Assembly (NCBI GenBank): GCA_030649335.1
Contig: JAUSLL010000058.1
Location: 62,001-126,000, forward strand
Length of the DNA stretch: 64,000 bases
Reading direction: 5' to 3'
DNA from: Parvibaculum sp.
GTDB taxonomy: Bacteria > Pseudomonadota > Alphaproteobacteria > Parvibaculales > Parvibaculaceae
Both the position numbers and the translations under genes were made by a program. Positions 19,168 through 28,872 of this stretch are shown here, piece after piece. The number at the start of each line of letters is the position of its first letter. Positions within the stretch are counted from its first letter, which is position 1. The notes beneath the pieces are model-generated. The model was not told where the DNA came from. It searched no databases and saw only the letters and a program-made list of their open reading frames with translations.

Positions 19168-19827
19168 ATGTTCACCGACGCGCTGCGCGCCTTTTCTCAG
19201 GTGTTTTCAAAACCCTTTCGTCGTGTTTTCTGGCTCTCGCTGCTGAGCACCATCGTGGTGCTGGCGCTTTTCGGTGCAGGCGGGCAATGGGCGCTTGAGG
19301 CCCTGCCGCAATTCGGCGTCGGCTGGGCGGATATCACGCTTGAGTGGATCGCCCGGTTTTTCGCAATTGTGGTTTTGATCCCGCTTGTCCATCCCGTCGT
19401 GTCGCTCGTCGCAGGATTGTTTCTCGAGCGCATCGCGGCCATCGTCGAGGAAGAGGATTACCCGACGCACCGTCCGGGCCGTGATCAGCCTTTTCTGCAA
19501 TCACTCCTCGTCTCGGTGCGTTTCACGCTGGTGCTCATCGCGGTCAACATCGTGGCGCTGCCTTTCTATCTCCTGCCTGGCGTCAATCTCGTGCTTTTCT
19601 GGATCATCAACGGTTATCTTCTTGGGCGGGAATATTTCGAGCTTGTCGCGCTTCGCCACATCGAACTGGAGGATGCGCGCGCCTTGCGCCGTCGCCACAA
19701 GTTGCGCATCTTTGTAGGCGGTGTAGTGGTCGCGGGGTTTGCCACCGTGCCTTTTCTCAATTTGCTGACACCGCTTTTTGCCACCGCCTTCATGGTGCAT
19801 ATTTCCAAACGGATCGGACTGGCCTGA
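19168..19827 (+). CDS. EI24/CysZ-like membrane protein
   Basis: The 219-residue product starts MFTDALRAFSQVFSKPFRRVFW, the usual opening of bacterial EI24-domain proteins, and has four or more membrane segments (about 23-43, 60-85, 115-145 and 195-215). The NIVALPFYLLPGVNLVLFWIINGYLLGREYFELVALRH region is the core of the family. CysZ relatives transport sulfate; whether this one does is not shown by the sequence. It overlaps the next lipoprotein gene by one base (TGATG) so the two form a unit, divergent from the methyltransferase gene. Confidence 0.85.
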   Translation: MFTDALRAFSQVFSKPFRRVFWLSLLSTIVVLALFGAGGQWALEALPQFGVGWADITLEWIARFFAIVVLIPLVHPVVSLVAGLFLERIAAIVEEEDYPTHRPGRDQPFLQSLLVSVRFTLVLIAVNIVALPFYLLPGVNLVLFWIINGYLLGREYFELVALRHIELEDARALRRRHKLRIFVGGVVVAGFATVPFLNLLTPLFATAFMVHISKRIGLA

Positions 19828-20228
19828 TGTTGCGTTTCTCAAGTCTCTTGCTATTGAGCCTCGCCCTTGCCGGTTGTGCGGGAGGTACAGGTTCATCCGG
19901 TATCGGCATTGACAAACAGAACCTTGCCTCCGTCAATCCTTCGCAATCGCTGGGCAGTGGTCCTTTGACGCCGCAATCATTGCTTGGTGTTGCGCCCTCC
20001 GCCCTGTCGTCGCGGCTTGGTGCGCCTGCCTTTAAACGCGCCGAACCCGGTGCCGAGGTCTGGCAATATAGCGGCGGAGATTGCGCGCTCTTTGTCTATT
20101 TTTATAAAACCGGTAGCGGCGCTTTGGCGTCTGCTTATGTGGATGCGCGCAAGTCGCAGGGCGGCGCGACAGACACGGCCTCTTGCCTAAGCCGTGTGAT
20201 AAATGCGCGCGGCACGCCCGTCTCCTGA
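19827..20228 (+). CDS. Small lipoprotein, function unknown
   Basis: The 133-residue product has a lipoprotein signal peptide with the lipobox LAGC (Cys17). The mature part has a flexible Gly/Ser-rich start and a compact end: LLGVAPSALSSRLGAPAFKRAEPGAEVWQYSGGDCALFVYFYK. This pattern (a Leu-Gly-Pro-Pro-like segment, then WQY and CxLxxxFY) resembles the small outer-membrane-anchored SmpA/OmlA-like fold, but that is only a guess. It is translationally coupled to the EI24 gene. Two cysteines in the mature part could form a disulfide. Confidence 0.8.
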   Translation: MLRFSSLLLLSLALAGCAGGTGSSGIGIDKQNLASVNPSQSLGSGPLTPQSLLGVAPSALSSRLGAPAFKRAEPGAEVWQYSGGDCALFVYFYKTGSGALASAYVDARKSQGGATDTASCLSRVINARGTPVS

Positions 20229-20232
20229 TGCG

Positions 20233-20904
20233 TCAGGCGGCGGTTGTCTTGGCCTTGAAGCGGCAGAGATCAGCAACCTTGCAGTTGAAGCACAAGGGTT
20301 TGCGGGCAATACAGACATAGCGTCCGTGCAGGATCAGCCAGTGATGCGCATGCATCCGGTAGGCAGCGGGCACCACTTTCAATAATTTTTCTTCAACTTC
20401 GACAACGTTTTTTCCCGGCGCGAGACCCGTGCGGTTGCTGACGCGAAAAATATGCGTGTCGACCGCGATAGTCGGCTCGCCAAAGGCGACATTGCGCACG
20501 ACGTTGGCGGTCTTGCGTCCGACGCCCGGTAGCGCTTCAAGTTCTTCTTGCGTGCGCGGGACCTCACCGCCGTGACGTTCGATCAGCAGACGTGACAGTT
20601 CCATCACGTTTTTCGCTTTGGTACGAAAAAGCCCGATGGTCTTGATGTGATCGGTGAGATGGCCAATTCCGAGCTTCAGCATCTTGTCGGGCGTATCGGC
20701 AATGGCAAAAAGTTTTTCGGTCGCCCTGTTGACGCCCTTGTCGGTCGCTTGTGCCGATAACACGACAGCAACAAGCAGTGTGAAAACATTGCTGTAGCGC
20801 AATTCCGTTTCAGGCTCAGGCGCGCCCGCCGACAGGCGCTCGAAGAACGCCTCGATTTCGGGCTTCTTCATCTGTGGCGTCGGTCGGGGTGCGGGCTTCA
20901 ACAT
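20233..20904 (-). CDS. nth: Endonuclease III, DNA glycosylase/AP lyase
   Basis: Nth removes oxidised pyrimidines and cuts the resulting abasic site. The helix-hairpin-helix LEALPGVGRKTANVV with its catalytic lysine lies near residue 128, the catalytic aspartate in AVDTHIFRVSNR near residue 148, and the iron-sulfur cysteines as C-x6-C-x2-C-x5-C (residues near 199-216, CIARKPLCFNCKVADLC). All key residues are present. The length is 223 residues; the first 11 may not be translated, since a second Met precedes KKPEIEAFF. Confidence 0.96.
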   Translation of the reverse strand: MLKPAPRPTPQMKKPEIEAFFERLSAGAPEPETELRYSNVFTLLVAVVLSAQATDKGVNRATEKLFAIADTPDKMLKLGIGHLTDHIKTIGLFRTKAKNVMELSRLLIERHGGEVPRTQEELEALPGVGRKTANVVRNVAFGEPTIAVDTHIFRVSNRTGLAPGKNVVEVEEKLLKVVPAAYRMHAHHWLILHGRYVCIARKPLCFNCKVADLCRFKAKTTAA

Positions 20905-20925
20905 GGGAGGAATGCCCTTCGTGCC

Positions 20926-21558
20926 TTAATGCGCCTCGCGCTCGATCAGTTTTTCTTTCGAGAGCACATTGCCCTTATCGTCGAGCTTGTAAACGATGGG
21001 TGCGCCGGTCGCGATATTTACATTCAGAATTTCGGCCTCGGACAGTTTGTCGAGCACCATCACCAGCGCACGCAATGAATTGCCATGCGCAGCAATCAGC
21101 ACGCGTTCGCCTTTGAGTACGCGCGGCATGATCTCTGCGTTGAAATAAGGAAGCACGCGTTCTGCCGTCATCTTGAGGCTCTCGCCGCCGGGCGGCGGAA
21201 TGTCATAAGAGCGGCGCCAGATATGAACCTGTTCCTCGCCCCATTTGGCGCGCGCATCGTCCTTGTTGAGGCCCGACAGATCGCCGTAGTCGCGCTCGTT
21301 CAAAGCCTGATCGCGGACAACCGGCAGGTCGGACTGGCCGAGCTCTTCAAGCACCAGCCGGTTGGTTTCCTGCGCGCGTGTCAGCACCGATGTGTAGGAA
21401 ACATCGAATTGATAACCAGCGGCCTTCAGCGCCTGTCCTGCTTCGCGCCCTTCAGCAATGCCCTGTTGCGTCAGCGCCGGATCGCGCCAGCCTGTGAACA
21501 GGTTTTTCTCGTTCCATTCGCTTTGACCATGACGGACGAGAACCAGCAGATTTGACAC
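20926..21558 (-). CDS. gpmA: 2,3-bisphosphoglycerate-dependent phosphoglycerate mutase
   Basis: GpmA interconverts 3- and 2-phosphoglycerate in glycolysis. The phospho-acceptor histidine is in [10 protein letters not shown] (residues 7-16), followed by [16 protein letters not shown] near residue 88 and the second catalytic histidine in [11 protein letters not shown] near residue 155. The length of 210 residues places it in the shorter alphaproteobacterial group (E. coli has 250). It lies between nth and dapB, all on the minus strand with small gaps. Confidence 0.95.
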   Translation of the reverse strand: MSNLLVLVRHGQSEWNEKNLFTGWRDPALTQQGIAEGREAGQALKAAGYQFDVSYTSVLTRAQETNRLVLEELGQSDLPVVRDQALNERDYGDLSGLNKDDARAKWGEEQVHIWRRSYDIPPPGGESLKMTAERVLPYFNAEIMPRVLKGERVLIAAHGNSLRALVMVLDKLSEAEILNVNIATGAPIVYKLDDKGNVLSKEKLIEREAH

Positions 21559-21600
21559 GCGCGTAATCCCTTATCGTTTGGAAAAAAATCAGCAGAAGTT

Positions 21601-22416
21601 TCAGTCGAGCCCAAGGACGTCGGCCATGTTGAAAAGACCCGGCCCCTTGCCCTGTCCCCAGACGGCGGCCTTGATCGCGCCGCGCGCAAAGATCGCGCGG
21701 TCTTCGGCAATATGGCCAATGGTGATGCGTTCCGATGGTCCGGCAAAAACCACCTGATGGTCACCGACGACACTGCCGCCGCGTAAGGCAGCAAATCCGA
21801 TAGCACCCTCTGCACGTGCACCTGTCTGTCCGTCGCGGCCGCGCTCCGAATTTTCACTGAGCGCGATGCCGCGTCCCTCGGCAGCCGCTTGGCCTAGAAG
21901 GAGCGCGGTGCCCGATGGCGCATCGACCTTATGGCGGTGGTGCATCTCGACGATTTCAATATCCCAGCTCGGGTCGAGCGCGCGGGCCGCTTGGCGCACA
22001 AGGCTCGCAATGAGATTGACGCCGAGGCTCATATTGCCGGACCGGATGATCGTGGCATGACGGGCCGCCGCCTCGACGCGTGCATTATCGTCGTCGCTCA
22101 ATCCGGTCGTGCCGATCACGTGCACAATGCGCGCCTGCGCGGCAAGCCCCGCAAAAGCGACCGTGGCGGCAGGCACGGAAAAATCGATCAGCGCATCCGC
22201 ATCCTTGATCACAGACAGAGCGTCGTCGCTCGCGTAGAGATTCAGCGGCGTGCCGAGGCCGCCGAGAATGCCAAGATCAGTGCCTAGATGCGGCGAACCC
22301 TTGGCCTCAATGCCACCGGCAATTACAGCGCCCGGCATGGCGTCGATGAGGCTGAGCAGCGTCCGGCCCATGCGACCGCCGACGCCCGTCACCGCGATCT
22401 TTACATCTGCGCCCAT
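21601..22416 (-). CDS. dapB: 4-hydroxy-tetrahydrodipicolinate reductase
   Basis: DapB reduces the DapA product in lysine and diaminopimelate synthesis. The Rossmann loop [10 protein letters not shown] is at residues 11-20, and the catalytic signature [19 protein letters not shown] lies near residue 160, with both the histidine pair and the following lysine present. The [11 protein letters not shown] motif near residue 105 belongs to the same family. The length of 271 residues is normal. gpmA follows downstream on the same strand (dapB-gpmA is common in rhizobia). Confidence 0.96.
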   Translation of the reverse strand: MGADVKIAVTGVGGRMGRTLLSLIDAMPGAVIAGGIEAKGSPHLGTDLGILGGLGTPLNLYASDDALSVIKDADALIDFSVPAATVAFAGLAAQARIVHVIGTTGLSDDDNARVEAAARHATIIRSGNMSLGVNLIASLVRQAARALDPSWDIEIVEMHHRHKVDAPSGTALLLGQAAAEGRGIALSENSERGRDGQTGARAEGAIGFAALRGGSVVGDHQVVFAGPSERITIGHIAEDRAIFARGAIKAAVWGQGKGPGLFNMADVLGLD

Positions 22417-22490
22417 GATCTCATCCGGTCTTTTGCGGGGGACAGCCCCCGTTTCAATCTGGATTTGGGGTATAGCAGGGGCAAGGGCAC

Positions 22491-22524
22491 AAAAAAAGAC
22501 CCGCCTCTGTACCAGAGGCGGGTC
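22491..22524 (-). terminator. Intrinsic terminator of the porin gene
   Basis: On the minus strand a perfect 12-base-pair stem, GACCCGCCTCTG paired with CAGAGGCGGGTC around a three-base loop, is followed by seven T residues. It starts 24 bases after the porin stop and lies before dapB, so it should stop porin transcription from running into dapB. This is the best-formed terminator in the host part of the window. Confidence 0.92.
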
Positions 22525-22548
22525 AGTTTAAGGACGTTCGGGAGAGAC

Positions 22549-23853
22549 TTACCAGTCGAGCTGTAGACGCGACTGAACGATGTTGTAGGTTTCGTCCTTA
22601 GCGGCGGTGTAATCGACATCGGCGCGTATGTAATTGAGCATCAGGCGGACATTGGGGTTGAAATAGTAATTAGCACCCAGCGTCACGTTGTTTTCGGTGC
22701 CGCGACGGGCATCGGTAAGTGCCGGATCATCGAGATCAAGATGGCTGAAACGGGCCGCCAACTGGATCGCATTGGTGGCCTTAGGGCGGCCGAAGGTACC
22801 GCTTTTGACGCCGTAGTTGCGGCTTTCGCCTGTGACGAACCATGAGGCTTCGGCGTAACCACCCTCAGTGCTGACGGAGGCAAGACCATTGGCGCGGGTG
22901 ATTTCCGACCAGCTATATTCGCCTTGCACGCTCACAGGACCGAAGACAGCAGCCAGTTCAGGACCGAAACGAACCTCGTTGACGGGGCTTGAGATATTGC
23001 CGGTGCGCAGCACTTTTTCGGCGGCATGGGCTTCCGGACGCTGTTCAAATTTTGTCGTCGCGCTGGATTCAAAGCCGCGATAAGAGCCGTTGAGGCCGAT
23101 ATGCACGAGGCCCGAACCGATTTCGGGGGCAATATAGGCGCGGCCTGTCGTTGACCAGTCGCTGCTTTCGCCGACGCCGCCGTTAGCAACGCCAGGCGTG
23201 AAGAAGCCACCCTGAACGCCAAAGAGCTTGCCGTCCGTATAGGTCGCGCCGACGCCCATTACCTGTGACGGCGTATAGATGCTGGCGAGCGAGGCTTCCA
23301 TAAACGTGCTGTAATTGTCCGAGCTCAGGTTCTCAAGACCATAGAATTCTTTGAAGTGACCGGCGCGGAAGGTAAGCCCCTTGGCCAGATCGGTTTCGAT
23401 ATAGGCGTCGGTAATCGAAACGACGTTACCGGCATAATCGGCTTCAAGCTTGTATCTCCAGTCGCCGAACATCTTGCCGGCAACCGCCAGACGGACACGG
23501 CGGAATTCCATGCCATTGCCCATCGGGTTAACCGTCGAGGCATCGTCGTCAATGGCATAGGCGTCGGCCTGAATGCGGCCAGAAATGCCCATCGCGAATT
23601 TGCCGTCGCGACTTTCCATTTCGAGTTTTGTGTCGCTGAAGACCGGCATCTTATCGATCTCGGCGGTTTTGACTTCCATCGCGGCGATCTTGGCGTCGCG
23701 GGCGACCACCTCGGCGCGCAATTCTTTCAGTGCGGATTCAAGAGCGGCGATGCGCGCGTTGACATTATCGTCGGCGAATGTGGCACCGCTCGCACCGAGC
23801 GTCAGCGTGGCAACGGCGGCCATCGTCAAAATACATTTCTTCAGGAATTTCAT
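22549..23853 (-). CDS. OprP/OprO-type phosphate-selective porin family protein
   Basis: The 434-residue product has a signal peptide (MKFLKKCILTMAAVATLTLG, cleavage probably after FA-D near residue 28), then a short heptad-like coiled coil (about 32-68) and a beta barrel region. The motif MGISGRIQADAYAID, the RRVRLAVAGKMFGDWRYKLEADYA stretch and the final NYIRADVDYTA...RLQLDW with a terminal aromatic residue fit the OprP/O family. Substrate is not deducible; the family includes phosphate and pyrophosphate porins. The frame runs eight codons upstream of ATG 23853. A strong terminator follows the gene. The 203 bases upstream (23854-24056) must hold its promoter and also contain the dnaJ terminator. 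Confidence 0.88.
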   Translation of the reverse strand: MKFLKKCILTMAAVATLTLGASGATFADDNVNARIAALESALKELRAEVVARDAKIAAMEVKTAEIDKMPVFSDTKLEMESRDGKFAMGISGRIQADAYAIDDDASTVNPMGNGMEFRRVRLAVAGKMFGDWRYKLEADYAGNVVSITDAYIETDLAKGLTFRAGHFKEFYGLENLSSDNYSTFMEASLASIYTPSQVMGVGATYTDGKLFGVQGGFFTPGVANGGVGESSDWSTTGRAYIAPEIGSGLVHIGLNGSYRGFESSATTKFEQRPEAHAAEKVLRTGNISSPVNEVRFGPELAAVFGPVSVQGEYSWSEITRANGLASVSTEGGYAEASWFVTGESRNYGVKSGTFGRPKATNAIQLAARFSHLDLDDPALTDARRGTENNVTLGANYYFNPNVRLMLNYIRADVDYTAAKDETYNIVQSRLQLDW

Positions 23854-23994
23854 AGCGAGCCTCTGTTCTGCGTCCACCTTCTGTGACGTTCGGAGGCAAT
23901 GTGGCGGGCAAACGATAAAATTCTGGCGACCAGCGTCGCGCGTGATCGTTTACTTTTGAGAAAGGTCGGCGGACGAGTGGGCAACCCCGATGTG

Positions 23995-24024
23995 AAAAAG
24001 GCCCCGCACGTCATGTGCGGAGCC
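23995..24024 (-). terminator. Intrinsic terminator of the dnaK-dnaJ unit
   Basis: On the minus strand, 33 bases after the dnaJ stop, GGC-T-CCGCAC pairs with GTGCGG-G-GCC around a five-base loop, followed by TTTTT. The single central T-G wobble does not break the stem. Confidence 0.85.
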
Positions 24025-24056
24025 TTGTCAGTTAAACGCGGGATCGGCGCCTCGTC

Positions 24057-25205
24057 TTACGACTGAAATCCGTCCCAGAAATCTTTGACCTTGGCAAAGA
24101 AGCCGGAGCTTTCCGGATTGGTATTGAGGTCGGAAATGCCGTCGAACTCGCGCAGCAATTCTTTTTGCTTCTTGCTGAGCTTGATCGGGGTTTCAACGGT
24201 CGTTTGGATGTAGAGATCACCCGTCTCACGCGAATTCAGCACCGGCATCCCTTTGTCCTTCAATCGGAACTGACGGCCGGTCTGCGTGCCTTCTGGAATT
24301 TTGAGTTTGAAGCGTTTGCCGTTGAGCGTCGGCACTTCAATCTCGCCGCCAAGGGCCGCGACAGTCATCGAGATCGGCACGCGGCAAAAGAGGTCGGCAC
24401 CATCGCGCTGGAAAATGTCGTGAGGTCGCATGGAGAGGAAAATATAAAGATCGCCCGCAGGTCCGCCATGCATACCGGCGTCGCCCTCGCCCGACAGGCG
24501 GATGCGTGTGCCGTCTTCAACGCCTGCAGGGATATTGACCGACAGCGTGCGTTCTTTTTCCGTGTGGCCTGCGCCGTGGCAGGTCTTGCAAGGCTTCTCG
24601 ATGAGTTGGCCGCGCCCGTGGCAGGTCGGGCAGGTGCGCTCGACCGTGAAGAAGCCCTGAGAGGCGCGTACCTTGCCGTGGCCGGCGCAGGTCGAACAGG
24701 TAACGGGTTTGGAACCGGGTTCTGCACCCGAGCCGTGGCAGGTGTCGCAGGCAACGGATGAAGGCACGCGCACTTGCGCTTTCTTGCCCTCGTAAGCTTC
24801 CTCCAGCGAGATTTCCATATTGTAGCGCAGGTCCTGCCCGCGCGAGCGCCCGCCGTCCGAACGCCGTCCGCCTCGTCCGCCCATGAACTCGCCGAACAGA
24901 TCGTCGAAAATGCCCGACATAGACGCGCCGAAATCGCCGCTGAAACCCGGATGTCCCTGACCGCCGCGCGGCCCGCCGCCTTCAAAAGCGGCATGACCGA
25001 ATTGGTCATAGGCCGATCGTGACTGATCGTCTTTCAGCACGTCATAGGCTTCGTTCAGTTCTTTGAATTTCTGCTCGGATGCCGCGTCACCGGGATTGCG
25101 GTCGGGATGAAGAATCTTCGCCTGACTGCGATAGGCCTTCTTCATTTCCTCCGCGCTCGCCCCGCGGGCGACGCCTAGCACATCATAGAAATCACGTTTG
25201 GACAT
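24057..25205 (-). CDS. dnaJ: DnaJ, Hsp40 co-chaperone
   Basis: DnaJ delivers substrates to DnaK and stimulates its ATPase. The J domain (residues 1-70) has the HPD motif in [10 protein letters not shown], followed by a Gly/Phe-rich region and the zinc domain with four CxxCxGxG repeats ([32 protein letters not shown]). The C-terminal substrate-binding domains complete 382 residues. It lies downstream of dnaK, with a strong hairpin in the 107-base gap, and ends before a terminator. Confidence 0.97.
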   Translation of the reverse strand: MSKRDFYDVLGVARGASAEEMKKAYRSQAKILHPDRNPGDAASEQKFKELNEAYDVLKDDQSRSAYDQFGHAAFEGGGPRGGQGHPGFSGDFGASMSGIFDDLFGEFMGGRGGRRSDGGRSRGQDLRYNMEISLEEAYEGKKAQVRVPSSVACDTCHGSGAEPGSKPVTCSTCAGHGKVRASQGFFTVERTCPTCHGRGQLIEKPCKTCHGAGHTEKERTLSVNIPAGVEDGTRIRLSGEGDAGMHGGPAGDLYIFLSMRPHDIFQRDGADLFCRVPISMTVAALGGEIEVPTLNGKRFKLKIPEGTQTGRQFRLKDKGMPVLNSRETGDLYIQTTVETPIKLSKKQKELLREFDGISDLNTNPESSGFFAKVKDFWDGFQS

Positions 25206-25232
25206 AGAATATTTCGTCTCTGCAAAGTCAGA

Positions 25233-25262
25233 CGCCCCGGCAAGGAAAACCTCACCGGGGCG
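25233..25262 (-). other. Stable intercistronic hairpin between dnaK and dnaJ
   Basis: The minus strand can form a continuous 13-base-pair stem, CGCCCCGG-TGAGG paired with CCTTG-CCGGGGCG (two wobble pairs), closed by a TTTT loop. No T-run follows it, so it is unlikely to be a full terminator. Position after dnaK and before dnaJ suggests mRNA processing or partial termination that lowers dnaJ relative to dnaK; that is inference. Confidence 0.6.
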
Positions 25263-25312
25263 CTGTCATGCGTGTTTTGAGTTGAACGGCATGGGCGGAG
25301 CCCCGGAAAGGA

Positions 25313-27247
25313 TCAGGCGTTGTCGCCCTTGTTCCGGTCAGCTTCGTCCACCTCTTCGAAATCAGCGTCGACAACATCGTCGTCTTCGTCCGACTTGTCG
25401 GAGGCTGCTGCTGCACTCGCGTCAGCATTGGCGGCGGATTCCTGCGTCGCCTTGTAGATGGCTTCACCGAGCTTCATGGCGACCTGCGTGAGCGCTGCTG
25501 TCTTCGTCTTGATGTCTTCCGCAGAACCGCTTTCAAGCGCGGCCTTCAGGTCGGCAACACCGCTTTCGATCTCGCCTTTGACTTCGGCAGGAACAGCGTC
25601 TGAATGTTCGGCGAGCGACTTCTCAGTTGAGTTGATCAGCGCGTCCGCGTGATTGCGCGTTTCGACTTCTTCGCGCTTCACTTTGTCTTCAGCCGCATGC
25701 GCTTCCGCGTCTTTGACCATCTGCTCGATGTCTTTTTCAGACAGGCCGCCGGAGGCCTCAATGCGGATTGTCTGTTCCTTGTTGGTCGCTTTGTCTTTGG
25801 CGGCCACATTGACGATGCCGTTGGCGTCGATGTCGAATGTGACTTCGACCTGCGGCACGCCGCGCGGTGCCGGCGGAATGCCGACGAGATCGAACTGACC
25901 GAGGATTTTATTGTCAGCCGCCATTTCACGCTCGCCCTGGAAGACGCGGATCGTGACAGCGTTCTGATTATCGTCAGCGGTCGAGAAAGTCTGGCTCTTC
26001 TTGGTCGGGATCGTCGTGTTGCGATCGATGAGACGCGTGAAGACGCCGCCCAATGTTTCGATGCCGAGCGACAGCGGTGTCACGTCAAGCAGCAGCACGT
26101 CTTTGACGTCGCCCTGCAACACACCGGCCTGAATGGCAGCGCCCATGGCGACCACTTCATCGGGGTTCACCGACTTGTTGGGTTCCTTGCCGAAGAACTG
26201 CTTCACGACTTCCTGAATTTTCGGCATGCGGATCTGACCGCCGACGAGAACGACTTCGTCGATCTGAGCCGCTGTCACGCCTGCGTCCTTCAAAGCCTTT
26301 TTGCAAGGCTCGATGGTGCGCTGGATCAGATCATCGACAAGCGCTTCAAGTTTGGCGCGTGTGAGCTTCATCGTCAGATGCTTCGGACCCGATGCGTCTG
26401 CGGTGATGAAGGGCAGGTTCACTTCGGTCTGAGCGGCAGATGAAAGTTCGATCTTCGCTTTTTCAGCCGCTTCCTTCAGACGCTGTAGTGCGAGTTTGTC
26501 GCCCTTCAGATCAATGCCGGATTCTTTTTTGAATTCGTCAGCGAGATAGCTCACGAGGCGCATGTCGAAGTCTTCACCGCCCAAGAATGTGTCGCCGTTC
26601 GTCGCCTTTACTTCAAAGACGCCGTCGCCGATTTCAAGGATCGAGATGTCGAACGTGCCGCCGCCCAAGTCGTAAACGGCAATGATCTGACCGTCCTTCT
26701 TGTCGAGACCATAGGCGAGCGCTGCTGCGGTCGGCTCGTTGATGATGCGGAGAACTTCGAGGCCGGAAATCTTACCCGCGTCCTTCGTCGCCTGACGCTG
26801 GGCGTCGTTGAAATAGGCGGGGACTGTGATGACGGCCTGTGTCACTTTTTCACCGAGATAGGCTTCGGCGGTTTCTTTCATCTTCTGCAGAATGAAAGCG
26901 GAGATTTGTGAGGGGGAGTATTTTTCGTTCTGGGCTTCGACCCATGCATCGCCATTGTCGGCTTTGACGATGTTGTAGGGCACCATGCCTTTGTCTTTTT
27001 GCGTCGTCGGGTCAGCGTAAGCGCGACCGATCAGGCGCTTGATGGCAAAGAGCGTGTTGGTGGGGTTGGTCACAGCCTGACGTTTGGCCGACTGGCCGAT
27101 CAGACGTTCGCCGTCATTGGAAAAGGCCACAATCGACGGCGTGGTGCGCAGGCCTTCGGAGTTCTCAATCACTTTCGGCGTGGCGCCGTCCATCACTGCA
27201 ACGCAGGAATTGGTTGTGCCAAGGTCGATGCCGATTACTTTTCCCAT
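25313..27247 (-). CDS. dnaK: DnaK, Hsp70 chaperone
   Basis: DnaK is the main cytosolic Hsp70. The start [21 protein letters not shown] is diagnostic; phosphate motifs [18 protein letters not shown] (near 195) and [10 protein letters not shown] (near 335) and the linker [12 protein letters not shown] (near 385) are all present. The last residues are acidic ([16 protein letters not shown]), as usual for the EEVD-like bacterial tail. The frame extends 31 codons upstream, but ATG 27247 gives the conserved start and 644 residues. A heat-shock-type promoter lies about 145 bases upstream. grpE and hrcA are encoded about 4 kb away. Confidence 0.98.
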   Translation of the reverse strand: MGKVIGIDLGTTNSCVAVMDGATPKVIENSEGLRTTPSIVAFSNDGERLIGQSAKRQAVTNPTNTLFAIKRLIGRAYADPTTQKDKGMVPYNIVKADNGDAWVEAQNEKYSPSQISAFILQKMKETAEAYLGEKVTQAVITVPAYFNDAQRQATKDAGKISGLEVLRIINEPTAAALAYGLDKKDGQIIAVYDLGGGTFDISILEIGDGVFEVKATNGDTFLGGEDFDMRLVSYLADEFKKESGIDLKGDKLALQRLKEAAEKAKIELSSAAQTEVNLPFITADASGPKHLTMKLTRAKLEALVDDLIQRTIEPCKKALKDAGVTAAQIDEVVLVGGQIRMPKIQEVVKQFFGKEPNKSVNPDEVVAMGAAIQAGVLQGDVKDVLLLDVTPLSLGIETLGGVFTRLIDRNTTIPTKKSQTFSTADDNQNAVTIRVFQGEREMAADNKILGQFDLVGIPPAPRGVPQVEVTFDIDANGIVNVAAKDKATNKEQTIRIEASGGLSEKDIEQMVKDAEAHAAEDKVKREEVETRNHADALINSTEKSLAEHSDAVPAEVKGEIESGVADLKAALESGSAEDIKTKTAALTQVAMKLGEAIYKATQESAANADASAAAASDKSDEDDDVVDADFEEVDEADRNKGDNA

Positions 27248-27391
27248 ATCGATGGTCCTCTTTCTCTGTAGCAGGCCGGACGGGCCCCGGGGTATCAGGG
27301 CACCCGCGCGTCGGCTTTGGGCGTTTTTGACCGCACCCAAGGCCTGTTCCGGCCCCCATAGGGGTCCGTTAGGGGTTGAACATGTTGCGCT

Positions 27392-27422
27392 CTATATAGG
27401 TTTGGCTGCCGTTGCCCGCAAG
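27392..27422 (-). promoter_or_regulatory. Candidate sigma-32 promoter of dnaK
   Basis: Reading the minus strand, CTTG (27422-27419) is followed after 18 bases by CCTATATAG (27400-27392). This fits the CTTG-N17/18-CYTATNT form described for alphaproteobacterial heat-shock promoters. It is in the 303-base spacer between the Sel1 lipoprotein gene and dnaK (27248-27550), which holds no gene and no CIRCE-like repeat. The leader to the dnaK start would be about 140 bases. Confidence 0.65.
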
Positions 27423-27550
27423 CCGTCATGCGGTATTTGCGCCACAGTTATTCGCCGCAGGCGCGTGTCGCACCCGCCTATACGAGGCCAAATCGCGCCA
27501 ATCGCAGCGTCAGGGGGCTTTCCCTGCGCGGCGATTGGTCCGCTTTGCGA

Positions 27551-28093
27551 TTAAATCTGGTGGTCTGGATAGACGTCATTCCACTCGCAGGGCTGGGCCT
27601 GCGGTGATTTTTCGCGGATCAATGCTTCAGCGACCTCGGCCGGTTTCATGTCCTTGCGCAAATCCTTAGCCTTGTCAGCGGCCTTCTCATGGCCATTGGC
27701 AGCGGCCAGCGCGAACCACATAAGGGCGAGAGGTTTGTTTGCAGCTTGTGTCGTCAGCAGAGCGCCGATTTTGGCCGGTCCGTTGACGCCGCGCACGAGG
27801 TCGCCGGAATAGATGCGGCCCAACTCATACTGCGCCTGCGCATTGTTCTGATTGGCGGCTTTGCAGAACCAATGCGTCGCTTTCTGATTGTTGAGGACGC
27901 CCATCGATCCGGCGATGGTGCAGCAATGTGCCTGCCCCATTTTCAACTGGGCGGCGACATCGCCCTGCGCGGCGGCATCCTCGTTCGACAGAATCTCGGC
28001 TTGATCGGCAGCGCGCGATGCGCCTTGAATGGCAGCAGCGGCGCAGCCGCTCAACGTGAAAAGCATGGCGGCAAAGATCAGAAACTTGTTCAT
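27551..28093 (-). CDS. Sel1-repeat-like lipoprotein
   Basis: The 180-residue product has a lipoprotein signal peptide with the lipobox LSGC (Cys17). The mature part has Sel1/TPR-like helical repeats: DAAAQGDVAAQLKMGQAHC, ATHWFCKAANQNNAQAQYELGRIYSGD and KPLALMWFALAAANGHEKAADKAKDLRKDM. Such repeats mediate protein contacts in the envelope. The partner is unknown. The gene stands alone on the minus strand between dnaK and a divergent AlkB-like gene. Confidence 0.82.
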   Translation of the reverse strand: MNKFLIFAAMLFTLSGCAAAAIQGASRAADQAEILSNEDAAAQGDVAAQLKMGQAHCCTIAGSMGVLNNQKATHWFCKAANQNNAQAQYELGRIYSGDLVRGVNGPAKIGALLTTQAANKPLALMWFALAAANGHEKAADKAKDLRKDMKPAEVAEALIREKSPQAQPCEWNDVYPDHQI

Positions 28094-28210
28094 GGCATTC
28101 CCCCCGTTTCACACCGGAGACGATCCCCGGCGGATAATTATGGTCATTAAATTAGCACGATCATTTCAACGGATGGCGATAATTCAGCGCATGTCTTCCC
28201 TCCTTTCCAC

Positions 28211-28843
28211 ATGCCGATGAGCGCGGGTCTGGAGACGGGGTTCGAGGGCGTGACGCTCTTTCCCGCAGTCCTTGATGGATCTGCGCAACGGGCGCTGCTG
28301 GCCGAGCTTGAGGCGGCATTTGCGCAAGCCCCACCCTATCGCCCGACCATGCCGCGCACCGGAAAGCCATGGTCGATCCGCCAGACGAACCTCGGGTCTT
28401 TGGGTTGGCTGTCCGGAAAGGATGCCTATTACTACGCCCCGCTCAATCCGTTAACGCAGGCTCCTTGGCCCGCCATACCGCCGGCCCTACTCGCACTTTG
28501 GGCTGAATTTGCCGGATATGAAGCCCCGCCCGAATGCTGTCTGGCCAATTTCTACGAAACCGACAAAGCCCGCATGGGGCTGCATCAGGATCGCGATGAG
28601 GAAGCGCTCGACGCGCCGGTTCTGTCGCTATCTCTTGGCGACACTTGTGTTTTTCGCATTGGCGGATTCGCCCGCAGCGACCCAACAAAAAGTCTCAGAC
28701 TCGCGTCCGGCGATGTTTTGGTGCTCGGCGGGGCATCCCGCATGCGATTTCACGGTGTGGACCGGATTATTCCGGCATCGTCACAATTTTTGCCGCAAGG
28801 TGGACGCCTCAACCTGACGCTCCGGCGGGTGACAAAACCCTAA
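28211..28843 (+). CDS. alkB: AlkB-like 2-oxoglutarate/Fe(II) dioxygenase
   Basis: AlkB enzymes reverse N1-methyladenine and N3-methylcytosine damage by oxidative demethylation. The iron ligands are present: H125-x-D127 in GLHQDRDE and H181 in RFHGVDR, and the 2-oxoglutarate motif RxNxTxR is R199-L-N-L-T-L-R205. The substrate-lid residues near SIRQTNLGSLGW also fit. The 210-residue length matches E. coli AlkB (216). It is not next to an ada gene. A second in-frame ATG at 28217 could be the true start. Confidence 0.9.
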   Translation: MPMSAGLETGFEGVTLFPAVLDGSAQRALLAELEAAFAQAPPYRPTMPRTGKPWSIRQTNLGSLGWLSGKDAYYYAPLNPLTQAPWPAIPPALLALWAEFAGYEAPPECCLANFYETDKARMGLHQDRDEEALDAPVLSLSLGDTCVFRIGGFARSDPTKSLRLASGDVLVLGGASRMRFHGVDRIIPASSQFLPQGGRLNLTLRRVTKP

Positions 28844-28872
28844 AGCCTGACTCAAAAATTGTGGTCTCGCCG

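Noticed and set aside
25649-26443. Plus-strand frame (264 codons) opposite dnaK
   Set aside because: Antisense to the conserved dnaK gene and without a recognisable domain; typical shadow of codon bias.
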